Shown: piece by piece, positions 24,446 to 33,721 of the stretch
Layout: each line of letters starts with the position of its first letter
Position numbering within the stretch: the stretch's first letter is position 1
From: UBA2040 sp002384725
Lineage (GTDB): Bacteria > Bacteroidota > Bacteroidia > Flavobacteriales_D > Crocinitomicaceae
DNA: 64,000 nt
Direction of reading: 5' to 3'
NCBI GenBank assembly: GCA_963926475.1
Contig: CAWUXE010000013.1
Coordinates: forward strand, 10,868 to 74,867
Made by a program: the position numbers and the translations under genes
The notes under the pieces: generated by a model
What the model was told of the DNA's origin: nothing
Databases searched by the model: none
Seen by the model: the letters and a program-made list of their open reading frames with translations, nothing else

Positions 24446-24477
24446 TTGCAAAATCGTTTTTTTACCCTTTATCTTTG
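24446..24477 (+). promoter_or_regulatory. Promoter of topA (TTG-N21-TATCTTTG)
   Basis: TTG (24446-24448), exactly 21 bp and TATCTTTG (24470-24477). Transcription would begin near 24484, about 36 bp before the ATG. It fires away from the miaB promoter in the same 220-bp intergenic region. Confidence 0.75.
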
Positions 24478-24519
24478 CGTCGAATTTGGTATCATCCGTT
24501 TTCCCGCACAATTGAACTT

Positions 24520-27033
24520 ATGGCAAAAAATCTAGTAATCGTCGAGTCCCCCGCAAAAGCAAAAACTATCGAAGGATATCTTGGAAAAGATTTCGTGGTG
24601 AAATCCAGTTATGGACATGTTAGAGACTTGGCTAAGAAAGGAACTGCAATAGATATCGAAAATAATTTCGCCCCCAACTACGAAGTTTCCGCAGATAAGA
24701 AACAGATCGTTGCTGAACTTAAGAAATTGGCCAAAGCAGCCGATGTGATCTGGCTAGCGACGGATGAGGATCGCGAGGGAGAAGCGATTTCATGGCATTT
24801 ATACGAGACGTTGGACCTTGCCAAAAAAGAAACGAAAAGAATTACTTTCAATGAGATTACCAAGACAGCAGTTCTTGCGTCAATTGAGAAACCTAGAGAA
24901 ATAAATCAAGAATTAGTAAACGCTCAACAAGCACGTCGTGTATTGGATCGTTTGGTTGGATTTGAATTGTCGCCAGTACTTTGGAGAAAGGTGAAACCAT
25001 CTTTGTCTGCAGGTCGAGTTCAGTCAGTAGCAGTTCGATTAATTGTTGAAAGAGAAAAAGAAATTATCGCTTTTCAGAACAATAGTTTTTTCCGTGTCAA
25101 TGGATCATTCTTAAAAGGAAACGAAAGAATATCGTGCGAATTAAACAAACAATTTGACGAGCAAAAAGAGGTGCAAAACTTCTTGGCGCAAATTGCTGAT
25201 GTTGATTTTAGTGTGCAAGATGTTACGATGAAACCGGCTGTAAAATCGCCAACTGCGCCGTTTACTACTTCAACTCTTCAACAAGAAGCAAGTTTGAAAT
25301 TAGGATTTTCTGTTTCACGAACAATGGGCGTAGCACAACGGTTGTACGAAGCAGGAAAGATTACTTACATGAGAACGGATTCAGTCAATTTATCAGATAC
25401 CGCGATTGAAGGTGCGAAAAGTGAAATTTTAAGAGCGTACGGAAAAGAGTATTCTAACCCAAAAAAATACGTTTCTAAAAATGCCAACGCTCAAGAGGCG
25501 CACGAGGCAATTCGACCAACAGACTTTTCAGCGCACACAACCAGCGGCGAAAGTGATCAAGTTCGATTGTATGAATTAATTTGGAAAAGGTCGATTGCTT
25601 CTCAAATGTCGCAAGCCAAATTGGAACGTACAACGATTAAAATTGGTAATATATCTATCAAAGAAATTTTTCAAGCGAAAGGTGAGGTAATCAAGTTTGA
25701 CGGATTCCTACGAGTTTATTTGGTATCGAATGTTGATGACGACGAAGATGAAGAAAATGACGAAAAATCAAACCTTCTTCCTGCTGTATCGAAAGGCGAT
25801 GCACTAAATAGAAACTGGGTGAGAGCAACACAGCGTTATACTCGTCCACCGGCACGTTATGTGGAGGCTTCGCTTGTAAAGAAATTAGAAGAATTAGGAA
25901 TTGGTCGTCCATCAACTTACGCACCAACGATTTCAACTATCCAGAAAAGAGGGTATGTTGAAAAGCAGGAGCGTGATGGGGAAGAGAGAGCTTACAACGT
26001 TTTAACTTTAACAGATGACGGTGTCAAAGTTGAGGAGTTAACTGAAATTACCGGAAGAGATAAAAACAAATTATCTCCAACAGATATTGGAATTGTGGTA
26101 ACGGATTTCTTAACGGAACACTTCGGGAAAATCTTGGATTATAATTTCACCGCGAAAGTGGAAGCTGAATTCGATGAAATAGCGAATGGCTTGAAGGAAT
26201 GGACATCAATGATTAAAGATTTCTACATTCCTTTTCATGCAACGGTTGAGAATACACTTGAAAATTCAGATAGAGCAAGTGGTGAGCGTGCTTTGGGTGA
26301 ACATCCGAAATCTGGTCGTAAAATTATCGCTCGTATCGGTCGATTCGGACCAATGGTGCAAATTGGCGATGAGCAAGAAGATGGGGAGAAACCACAATTT
26401 GCATCACTTAGAACAGGACAATCGATCAATCAAATCACCTTAGAAGAAGCATTAGAGTTATTCGAATTCCCTAAAAACCTTGGTGTTTTTGACGGAGAAG
26501 AGGTGGTTGTGGCTCTAGGCAGATTTGGACCCTATGTCAAATACCAAGAAATGTTTGTTTCCATTCCGAAAGGCGAAGATGTTGGCAGCATAGAAATTGA
26601 TCGCGCTATTGAATTGATCAAAGAAAAATTGGAAGCAGACGCTCCGATTGCTGAATACGAAGGATTGCCTGTACAAAAAGGAACTGGACGTTTCGGACCG
26701 TTTATAAAATGGAATGAGATATTCATCAATGTGAATAAAAAATACGATTTCGATAATCTTTCAAAAGGGGATATCAAAGAATTGATTGAATCGAAAAAGC
26801 AGAAAGAAATCGATAAAATGATTCACAATTGGGAAAAAGAAGGAATTTCTGTTCAGAAAGCCCGTTGGGGTCGTTTCAATATCGTAAAAGGTAAATTGAA
26901 GATCGAACTTCCGAAAACATTCAACGTTGATACCTTGACGCTTAACAAGGTGGAGGAAATGATTGAAGCGAAAAAGCCGAAGCAAAAGGCCGCAAAAAAG
27001 AAACCTGCAGTGAAGAAATCGGCTAAAAAGTAA
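24520..27033 (+). CDS. topA: DNA topoisomerase I (type IA)
   Basis: TopA relaxes negative supercoils by a single-strand passage mechanism. The ATG at 24520 gives MAKNLVIVESPAKAKTIEGY and 837 residues; an upstream TTG in frame falls inside the promoter. The TOPRIM domain (about 1-125) has ESPAKAKTI and the DEDREGE acidic triad. The active-site tyrosine lies in ITYMRTDSVNLS. The GRPSTYAPTISTIQKRGYV segment is also present. The C-terminus has several small repeat domains (IGRFGPMVQIG, LGRFGPYVKYQ, GRFGPFIKWNE) in place of zinc fingers and ends in a Lys/Ala-rich tail. This is the common Bacteroidota form. Confidence 0.98.
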   Translation: MAKNLVIVESPAKAKTIEGYLGKDFVVKSSYGHVRDLAKKGTAIDIENNFAPNYEVSADKKQIVAELKKLAKAADVIWLATDEDREGEAISWHLYETLDLAKKETKRITFNEITKTAVLASIEKPREINQELVNAQQARRVLDRLVGFELSPVLWRKVKPSLSAGRVQSVAVRLIVEREKEIIAFQNNSFFRVNGSFLKGNERISCELNKQFDEQKEVQNFLAQIADVDFSVQDVTMKPAVKSPTAPFTTSTLQQEASLKLGFSVSRTMGVAQRLYEAGKITYMRTDSVNLSDTAIEGAKSEILRAYGKEYSNPKKYVSKNANAQEAHEAIRPTDFSAHTTSGESDQVRLYELIWKRSIASQMSQAKLERTTIKIGNISIKEIFQAKGEVIKFDGFLRVYLVSNVDDDEDEENDEKSNLLPAVSKGDALNRNWVRATQRYTRPPARYVEASLVKKLEELGIGRPSTYAPTISTIQKRGYVEKQERDGEERAYNVLTLTDDGVKVEELTEITGRDKNKLSPTDIGIVVTDFLTEHFGKILDYNFTAKVEAEFDEIANGLKEWTSMIKDFYIPFHATVENTLENSDRASGERALGEHPKSGRKIIARIGRFGPMVQIGDEQEDGEKPQFASLRTGQSINQITLEEALELFEFPKNLGVFDGEEVVVALGRFGPYVKYQEMFVSIPKGEDVGSIEIDRAIELIKEKLEADAPIAEYEGLPVQKGTGRFGPFIKWNEIFINVNKKYDFDNLSKGDIKELIESKKQKEIDKMIHNWEKEGISVQKARWGRFNIVKGKLKIELPKTFNVDTLTLNKVEEMIEAKKPKQKAAKKKPAVKKSAKK

Positions 27034-27111
27034 GTTATTCACGCATTCATCTTGATTCTTTCTTGATTTGGTTTCGTTTCGGGTCGCTTTTGACTTTATT
27101 TTTACAAAAAA

Positions 27112-28278
27112 ATGAAGATGAAAGATCTTGAAATTTATTTCACACCTATAAAATCTTTGGCGGTAATTGCCGAAAAAACCCTTGGATCTAAAATCGAAAT
27201 CCATACAGAGGATAACTTTCCTGAAATGGAAAAGAAGGGAATCGCCTTTTTTTATGTTCCCGAATTTAGAAACGGTGATGCAAGATTTGAAGGAAAGTTC
27301 GACGATTCGTTTCGAAACTACCTCTATAAATTATTCCCAGGAGTTCTTTGGAATACAAATATCTACGATTTGGGCCAAATGCTGCCTGGAGAAACAATCG
27401 TGGATACGTATTTTGCCATAGCTAAAGTTTGTTCTACCCTTATCAAAAAAGACATTATTCCAATAGTTATCGGCGGTTCGCAGGATTTGACCTATGGGAT
27501 GTATCAAGGTTACGAGCAGTTGGAGCAACTCGTTAATATCTGTTCAATTGATTCCAAACTCGATATCGGAAATATTGAAGAACCTTTCTCTTCCAAGAGC
27601 TATTTGAGTCATCTTCTTCTGCAACGACCATGTTATTTATTCAATTTTGCCAATATTGGATGTCAATCACTTTTTGCAAGTAAAGATGAGCTGGAGCTCT
27701 ATGAAAAATTATATTTCGATGTCTGTCGTCTCGGGGAGTTCAATTCAGACTTTAAAAAAGCAGAACCTCATATTCGAAATACGGACATTCTCTCGATTGA
27801 TATGGAATCTATTCGTAGTTCAGATTTTAAATCGGCTAGTCATGATAGTCCGAATGGTCTGTACGCTGATCAAATTTGTCAAATAGCAAAGTATGCCGGA
27901 ATAAGCGATAAACTCACTTCATTGGGAATGTTTAACCTGCACCCAGAGGAAGATGCAGACAGTGCAAATCATTTAGTCGCGCAAGTTATTTGGTATTTTA
28001 TCGAAGGTTATTCTCAAAGGATGGGCGATTTCCCAATTGGGTCTCAAAAAGACTACGTACGTTTTTCCGTTCACCTGGATAATTTTACAGAGGATGAACT
28101 TGTATTTTTGAAAAGTAATAAGTCTGAAAGATGGTGGATGGAAGTGCCGTACCCGCCTGAACAGGGCAAGAAGTACAATCGTCATCACCTCGTGCCTTGT
28201 GACCATAGTGATTATGAATTGGCTATGAGAAATGAAATTCCTGATTTATGGTGGAAAACGTATCAAAAGCTTGGGTGA
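27112..28278 (+). CDS. Arginase-fold (ureohydrolase) family protein with degenerate metal site
   Basis: The 388-residue protein aligns with the arginase/formimidoylglutamase fold, but the manganese ligands are changed. The GGDHS motif reads GGSQD (121-125), the DAHxD motif reads DSKLD (147-151) and the SxDxDxxDP motif reads SIDMESIRS (228-236), so both ligand histidines and one aspartate are replaced. Databases often name such proteins formimidoylglutamase; from the sequence a hydrolase activity looks unlikely. It lies between topA and the PorP/SprF-gldKLMN cluster in the same direction, an arrangement I recall from other flavobacteria. A structural or regulatory role near the secretion locus is speculation. 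Confidence 0.8.
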   Translation: MKMKDLEIYFTPIKSLAVIAEKTLGSKIEIHTEDNFPEMEKKGIAFFYVPEFRNGDARFEGKFDDSFRNYLYKLFPGVLWNTNIYDLGQMLPGETIVDTYFAIAKVCSTLIKKDIIPIVIGGSQDLTYGMYQGYEQLEQLVNICSIDSKLDIGNIEEPFSSKSYLSHLLLQRPCYLFNFANIGCQSLFASKDELELYEKLYFDVCRLGEFNSDFKKAEPHIRNTDILSIDMESIRSSDFKSASHDSPNGLYADQICQIAKYAGISDKLTSLGMFNLHPEEDADSANHLVAQVIWYFIEGYSQRMGDFPIGSQKDYVRFSVHLDNFTEDELVFLKSNKSERWWMEVPYPPEQGKKYNRHHLVPCDHSDYELAMRNEIPDLWWKTYQKLG

Positions 28279-28367
28279 AAAATTTAACAGATTAGTGGAA
28301 TTCAGTGTGCGAAGTCAAAATATAATTTCGTTTTTAAACATATTTCTTTATTTTAGCATTGTAAATT

Positions 28368-28383
28368 AGGTCTATTTTGACCT
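28368..28383. promoter_or_regulatory. Short inverted repeat upstream of the PorP/SprF-like gene
   Basis: AGGTC-tatttt-GACCT is a perfect 5-bp inverted repeat 37 bp before the start codon at 28421. It could be an operator in the T9SS promoter region, but five-base arms also occur by chance. Confidence 0.25.
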
Positions 28384-28420
28384 GAAAAGACTATAAAACA
28401 CACTAATACAGCAGATTACA

Positions 28421-29386
28421 ATGGTAAAAGCCAAAAATTTACTTACGCTACTTTTTGTTGGGGCTATTGGCTCTACTTTTGCGCAGCAAGATAAGCTACT
28501 CACGCATTGGATGTACGACAAAATGAGCTTGAATCCAGGTGAAACAGGTCTTGATGATGGCGTTTGTGGAACTATGATTTATAGAAATCAATGGGACAAA
28601 GTTTCTGGAGCACCAAATTCATTTGTTTTTAACGTAGAAGCAAATTTAGAAAATTTATTACCTATACCCGGCGGACTAGGAATGTCCTTTTATCATGATG
28701 CTATTGGTTTTGTTCGTCAAAACAACGTTACCTTGAATTATTCATATCCTGTTTATACCAACTATGGAGTTTTAGGAGTAGGTATTGGCATAGGGTTGAT
28801 CAATGTGGGGATGCAACCAGACTGGGTGCCTCCGACGAATTTGTTTGATGATAAATTACCTATCGGATTTTCAAAATCAGGTTTAGACTTGAATTTTGGT
28901 GCGTATTGGAGAGGGAATCAAGGTTATTACGCTGGAATTTCTTCTACGCACCTTTCAGCAACTAGATTATCTGAGAAATTTAACACAGGTAACGGATTGA
29001 ATGGTGTGCAATCGTATAATACTGCTAGACATTATTATATAATGGGTGGATATAGACATCCACAAAATATTGGTCCAGGTAAAATTGAAGGAAATGTTTT
29101 AATGAGAACAGATCTTGTTAAATTTTCTTCTGATTGGAATGCTAGATATGTAATGAGTGCAAACTCAACAATGGAATATTATGGAGGTATAACTTTCCGT
29201 TCATCTGATGCATTGGCCTTTATGCTAGGAGGTTCAATGGACAATTGGACTGCAGGTTATTCATATGATTTAACTGTAAATAAATTGGCAAGTTTTTCAA
29301 ATGGAACGCACGAGTTGTTTGTGAAATATTGTTATTTCATACCACCGCCACCAAAAACGCCATCAAAACATCCAAGATGGTTGTAG
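28421..29386 (+). CDS. PorP/SprF family type IX secretion outer-membrane protein
   Basis: Members of this family are outer-membrane barrels linked to the GldK/GldN ring and to attachment of secreted adhesins. The 321 residues begin with a signal peptide (MVKAKNLLTLLFVGAIGSTFAQ). The family start follows (QDKLLTHWMYDKMSLNPGETG, then CGTMIYRNQWDKVSGAPNSF). Further typical strands are GLGMSFYHDAIGF and GAYWRGNQGYYAGISSTHLS, with a Pro-rich C-terminal end. It is the first gene of the gldKLMN cluster, where flavobacteria often carry such a gene. It differs from sprF proper, which sits beside sprB, so I give no symbol. Confidence 0.92.
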   Translation: MVKAKNLLTLLFVGAIGSTFAQQDKLLTHWMYDKMSLNPGETGLDDGVCGTMIYRNQWDKVSGAPNSFVFNVEANLENLLPIPGGLGMSFYHDAIGFVRQNNVTLNYSYPVYTNYGVLGVGIGIGLINVGMQPDWVPPTNLFDDKLPIGFSKSGLDLNFGAYWRGNQGYYAGISSTHLSATRLSEKFNTGNGLNGVQSYNTARHYYIMGGYRHPQNIGPGKIEGNVLMRTDLVKFSSDWNARYVMSANSTMEYYGGITFRSSDALAFMLGGSMDNWTAGYSYDLTVNKLASFSNGTHELFVKYCYFIPPPPKTPSKHPRWL

Positions 29387-29502
29387 TTTAATTTTTTTTA
29401 ACGAGATTTGTAACTAATTTGAATGAAACTCCGTTATATCGATATTAAGTAAACCCTGTAGATTGTAAATCGATTGATGGAAACTGTTAAATAAGAGGTA
29501 GA

Positions 29503-31059
29503 ATGAAAAGACTAATGATATTAGTGTTGGTAGGTTCTGTCCTTGGAGCTTGTAGCTCAAGGACTGGACATGTAACTGGTGTAGCCGGTAGACCAACGTA
29601 TATTCCTGAGATACCATATGGAATGGTATACATACCTGGAGGTTCTTATGCGATGGGTGAGAACGACCAAGATATGCCCTTTTTGCATCAAACACGTGCA
29701 AAAACTGTTTCAATCCAAGCTATGTACATGGACCAAACAGAAATCTCAAACAATGAATATCGTCAATTCGTGCATTGGGTTCGTGACTCACTTGCAATGG
29801 ACAAAATCTATTATAACATGGAGGATGATGATGAAGCAAGTCGCTACATCAACTACGAAGATGAGTACTTTGATGAAGGTGGTCTAGAATATGTCGAATT
29901 CGATCCTTCTGATAGAGAATTGAACAGAGATAAAAATTATCCAATCTTCTCATTGAACTGGGATAGACAATTTGATTATTCTGATCCAGAAATAGTCCCT
30001 TTGTTGGCGGATATGTATTATCCACAGCCTGAGCGTTTTTACAAAAGACGTGAAATTGATACGCGAAAATTGATGTATCGTTATTATTGGATTGACTTAC
30101 GCGCAGCTGCTCAACGTGGTCGTGTTAATATTGTTCCTGATGGATACGATAGAGAAGGAAATAAATTAGTTGACGAACACCGTAGCTTAGAGAACCCACC
30201 TAATCCCTTTTCTGGTGAACCAGAAGGTTTAGACAAGGATATGGGGTATTTCAATAAGAAAGGTCAAAACAATGCTATTCGTGGTCATGAAAACCGTCAA
30301 CGTTTTATTATTGACGAAATAATTAATGTTTATCCGGACACATTGTGTTGGGTGCGTGATTTCACATATTCATTCCATGATCCAATGACAAACATGTACT
30401 TCTGGCATCCAGCGTACGATAACTACCCAGTTGTTGGTGTAACTTGGCAACAAGCGCGTGCATTCTCTGTTTGGAGAACACAGTTGTTGAACAGTTGGTT
30501 GTTGAGTATGGGAGAGATTTTCGTGAATGATTTTCGTTTACCAACTGAAGGTGAGTGGGAAAGAGGATCACGTGGAGATTTAGCACTTTCGCCATACCCT
30601 TGGGGTGGACCTTATATCCGTAACGAATCAGGTTGCTTCTTAGGAAACTTTAAACCAATGCGCGGTCGTTACTTCGAAGATGGAGGATTCCATACGGTAA
30701 AAGTATATTCTTACAACCCGAATGGTTGGGGATTGTATTGTATGGCTGGAAACGTTGCTGAGTGGTGTGAAACTGCTTACGATGAATCGATGTACGAATT
30801 TTCAAATGATTTAAATACAGAACATCGTTACGACGCAATGGATTGGGATCCACCAAGCATGAAGCGTAAAGTAACTCGTGGTGGATCTTGGAAAGACATC
30901 GGATATTATTTGCATAATGGTACACGGTCTTATGAGTACCAGGATTCTTCAAAATCTTTTGTTGGTTATCGTAATGTAATGACTCACTTAGGTCGCGGTG
31001 GACGTGACTTCTCGAGAGAGGGTGGTGAGGAAATACAATCTGATATTCAGCTCAAGTAG
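29503..31059 (+). CDS. gldK: Gliding motility lipoprotein GldK (T9SS ring component)
   Basis: GldK (PorK) is an outer-membrane lipoprotein that forms the large periplasmic ring of the T9SS with GldN. The 518 residues start with a lipoprotein signal (LVGSVLGACSS, Cys17). They carry a formylglycine-generating-enzyme-type (FGE-sulfatase) fold: MVYIPGGSYAMGENDQDMP, QTEISNNEYRQFVHW, YPVVGVTWQQARAFSVWRT, RLPTEGEWERGSRG and CMAGNVAEWCE. In this family the fold is structural. gldL follows after 46 bp. The length is slightly above the usual 450-500. Confidence 0.97.
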   Translation: MKRLMILVLVGSVLGACSSRTGHVTGVAGRPTYIPEIPYGMVYIPGGSYAMGENDQDMPFLHQTRAKTVSIQAMYMDQTEISNNEYRQFVHWVRDSLAMDKIYYNMEDDDEASRYINYEDEYFDEGGLEYVEFDPSDRELNRDKNYPIFSLNWDRQFDYSDPEIVPLLADMYYPQPERFYKRREIDTRKLMYRYYWIDLRAAAQRGRVNIVPDGYDREGNKLVDEHRSLENPPNPFSGEPEGLDKDMGYFNKKGQNNAIRGHENRQRFIIDEIINVYPDTLCWVRDFTYSFHDPMTNMYFWHPAYDNYPVVGVTWQQARAFSVWRTQLLNSWLLSMGEIFVNDFRLPTEGEWERGSRGDLALSPYPWGGPYIRNESGCFLGNFKPMRGRYFEDGGFHTVKVYSYNPNGWGLYCMAGNVAEWCETAYDESMYEFSNDLNTEHRYDAMDWDPPSMKRKVTRGGSWKDIGYYLHNGTRSYEYQDSSKSFVGYRNVMTHLGRGGRDFSREGGEEIQSDIQLK

Positions 31060-31105
31060 AATAAATAACAAACCTTAATTAAAAACCTTTTAAAAAAAAA
31101 CAATT

Positions 31106-31918
31106 ATGAAACCAGGAAGTAAAGGATGGAAAAATTTTATGGCGAAGTTGTACGGTATTGGTGCAGCAGTCGTTATTATTGGTGCACTATTTAAAATCAT
31201 GCACTGGCCGTTTGCAGATACAATGCTTATCGCAGGTCTAGGAACAGAAGCAGTAATTTTCTTCTTCTCAGCATTTGAACCCATCCATGAGGATCCAAAT
31301 TGGGAATTAGTCTACCCAGAATTGGCGCTTGGTCATTCAGATGAGTTAGATCACGAAGCTTTATCGGTGGCTAGAGGAGGCCGAGGTGGAACTGGTATTA
31401 CTGAACATTTAGACAAAATGCTTGAAGAAGCGAAAATCGACAGTGAATTGTTGACCCGTTTAGGAGATGGTATGCGTTCATTGGGTGAAAATGCAGCTTC
31501 TTTGAAAAGCGTAACAACTGCCGCTGCTGCAACAGATTCTTACGTAAGTAGTTTAAACTCTGCTGCTGAAAAAGTAGCTACATTGTCTGATTCTTATGAT
31601 AGAGCTTCTAGCGCAATCGCCGGAATGACTTCAGCTCAAAAAGAAGGTGAAACATTCGGAGAGCAAATGCAAAAAGTTTCTAAAAACTTAGGCGCATTGA
31701 ACAATGTATATGAATTACAATTGAAAGGATCATCTGCTCACTTAGAAGCAACTGAGAAATTCCAAGGTCAAGTTACCAAAATGATGGAAGACTTGTCTGC
31801 ATCTGCTGAGGATACAAGATTGTACAAGGAAAATATGGCAGCAATGGCTAGAAACTTGACGAACTTAAATACTGTTTATGGTAACATGTTGAAAGCAATG
31901 ACAGTTACAAAAGCTTGA
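31106..31918 (+). CDS. gldL: Gliding motility/T9SS inner-membrane motor protein GldL
   Basis: GldL and GldM form the proton-driven inner-membrane motor that powers T9SS export and gliding. The 270 residues hold two membrane helices (about 17-33 and 38-57) in the family arrangement: LYGIGAAVVIIGALFKIMHW, then TMLIAGLGTEAVIFFFSAF. The glutamate in helix 2 (E48) corresponds to the TM2 glutamate (E49) of Flavobacterium johnsoniae GldL implicated in proton coupling. The cytoplasmic C-terminal part (100-270) is a long coiled-coil-like region rich in Ala, Ser and Leu. It stands between gldK and gldM, 53 bp before gldM. Confidence 0.97.
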   Translation: MKPGSKGWKNFMAKLYGIGAAVVIIGALFKIMHWPFADTMLIAGLGTEAVIFFFSAFEPIHEDPNWELVYPELALGHSDELDHEALSVARGGRGGTGITEHLDKMLEEAKIDSELLTRLGDGMRSLGENAASLKSVTTAAAATDSYVSSLNSAAEKVATLSDSYDRASSAIAGMTSAQKEGETFGEQMQKVSKNLGALNNVYELQLKGSSAHLEATEKFQGQVTKMMEDLSASAEDTRLYKENMAAMARNLTNLNTVYGNMLKAMTVTKA

Positions 31919-31971
31919 TACGCTGTTTGAAATTGAAATTGTAGATTGTATAACCATAAAAACTAAACAAA

Positions 31972-33717
31972 ATGGCAGGAGGAAAAGAAACACCTAGACA
32001 GAAGATGATTGGTATGATGTACTTGGTACTCACCGCACTTTTGGCCCTAAACGTTTCCAAATCAATATTAGATGCTTTCGTTGCGATTGAGGAGAATATC
32101 CAAAAAGCAAACTTGACAGAATTCTTTCGTGGAAACGAAAAAAGATCTGAATTGAAAGAAACATCGTTAGATAAATCTGAACCGGATAGAGCAGCGAAAG
32201 CAATGCGGATCTTCAAAATGGTGGAAGAGATAGATAAATTTACAGCGAAAAGAATTGCTATGATTGATGCTATTAAAATCCAAATTTTGGAAGAAACTGG
32301 AGAGGATGTAGAAGCAAAAGGTCCAGGTAATATAGTTTTAATAGCATACACAAATAACAATCCTTTGAAACCAGCCCGAATGGACTTGGACAAAGTGAAT
32401 GGTAAAGACAAATATGATGACGCTATGCGAATCATGATTGGTGCTGCTACAGATATTAAAAAACCAACGGGTAAAGGAATGGAATTATGGAATAGCTACA
32501 ATGGCTTCCGTAATGAATTGACAGAGTTTATCGCTAAATACAAAGGTTCTGGTGATGGTGCGCCTCAATATAGCTTTAAAGCGCCATCCATTACTAAGTT
32601 TAAGGATCAGAAAGACCTGATGGATCAAATTGATGCCGCAATCAAAAAATCGAATGTAGCGCAAGATGATAAAGAAGCAATTAAGAAAATTTATGCTGGA
32701 TTAACGAAAGAAGAATTTTCTGAAGTGCATGGGCAAAAAGGAGTACATTGGATTGGTAAAACATTTGACCACTCTCCATCAGTAGCTGCTATTGCATCAT
32801 TGTCTTCAATGCAAAAGGATATTTTGGCAGCTAGAGCAGATGCAATTGCATTACTTCGTTCAAGAGTTGGAGGTGGAGAATACTCTTTCAACAAAATTAT
32901 GGCCCTTGCTTATGGACCAGAATTAGCGAACTCAGGTGATGAAATTGAGTTACAAGTATTAATGGCAGCTTACGATTCAGATAAGCAACCTGTAGTTACT
33001 TATAACGGTACGACGATTTCAGATGTGAAAGAAGGTAAGGGTTATATTAAAACCAGAGCTTCTGGAGGTGGCGAAATGACCTTGAAAGGGAATATCACTA
33101 TCCGTAATAAATCTGGAGTTCCGAAAACAATGCCTTGGGAAAAAACAGTGAAAATCATGAAACCAAGTGGTACTGTTTCACTTCCTGAATTGAATGTATT
33201 GTACAGAGGTTACGCCAACAAAGTGGAGGCTGTAGCATCTGGATATGATCAAACAATTTTGCAAGGTAGTGGAGTTTCTTTAACGAAATCTGGAAACGGA
33301 TGGATTGCAAATCCAGGAGGAGGACGTGAATGTTCTATCACCGTTTCAGGAAAATCGTCTGTTACAAATAAAACAGTTAGATTGGGAAGTTTCCCTTTCA
33401 GAATTTCTAGACTTCCAGATCCAGAATTGTATTTCGGAGCTGCGAAAAGTGGAGAAAACGCGTCAAAAGCTGAAACGCGTTTGTTTGCTAAATATCCACC
33501 TGAAATTCCTTTGAATGCAAGCTTTACCATTATTAATTGGGAATTGGCCGTGCCTGGAAACCCGATGGCTCCGCCAAGAGGTAGTGGCGGTCAACTTTCT
33601 GGACCGGCTTCAAGTTTGTTAAGACAAGTTAAGCCTGGTACTATAATTGGTATCATGACAAGTGTAAGAGGACCTGACGGCGTGTTGCGTAAGAAAGGTG
33701 GCTCGTATAAAATTTAA
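31972..33717 (+). CDS. gldM: Gliding motility/T9SS motor protein GldM
   Basis: GldM spans the inner membrane once and reaches through the periplasm to the GldK/GldN ring, passing on the motion generated with GldL. The 581 residues start with MAGGKETPRQKMIGMMYLVL and one helix (about 13-35), followed by KSILDAFVAIEENIQKAN and a long periplasmic part of helical and beta domains (about 40-581). Motifs such as FDHSPSVAAIASLSSMQKDI and the KTVKIMKP stretch fit GldM. gldN starts 5 bp after the stop. Length is somewhat above the 513-520 common in other species. Confidence 0.97.
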   Translation: MAGGKETPRQKMIGMMYLVLTALLALNVSKSILDAFVAIEENIQKANLTEFFRGNEKRSELKETSLDKSEPDRAAKAMRIFKMVEEIDKFTAKRIAMIDAIKIQILEETGEDVEAKGPGNIVLIAYTNNNPLKPARMDLDKVNGKDKYDDAMRIMIGAATDIKKPTGKGMELWNSYNGFRNELTEFIAKYKGSGDGAPQYSFKAPSITKFKDQKDLMDQIDAAIKKSNVAQDDKEAIKKIYAGLTKEEFSEVHGQKGVHWIGKTFDHSPSVAAIASLSSMQKDILAARADAIALLRSRVGGGEYSFNKIMALAYGPELANSGDEIELQVLMAAYDSDKQPVVTYNGTTISDVKEGKGYIKTRASGGGEMTLKGNITIRNKSGVPKTMPWEKTVKIMKPSGTVSLPELNVLYRGYANKVEAVASGYDQTILQGSGVSLTKSGNGWIANPGGGRECSITVSGKSSVTNKTVRLGSFPFRISRLPDPELYFGAAKSGENASKAETRLFAKYPPEIPLNASFTIINWELAVPGNPMAPPRGSGGQLSGPASSLLRQVKPGTIIGIMTSVRGPDGVLRKKGGSYKI

Positions 33718-33721
33718 TATT

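Noticed and set aside
24475..24519. Longer N-terminus of topA from an upstream TTG
   Set aside because: That codon is inside the TATCTTTG promoter box, and MAKNLVIVESPAKAK is the family start.
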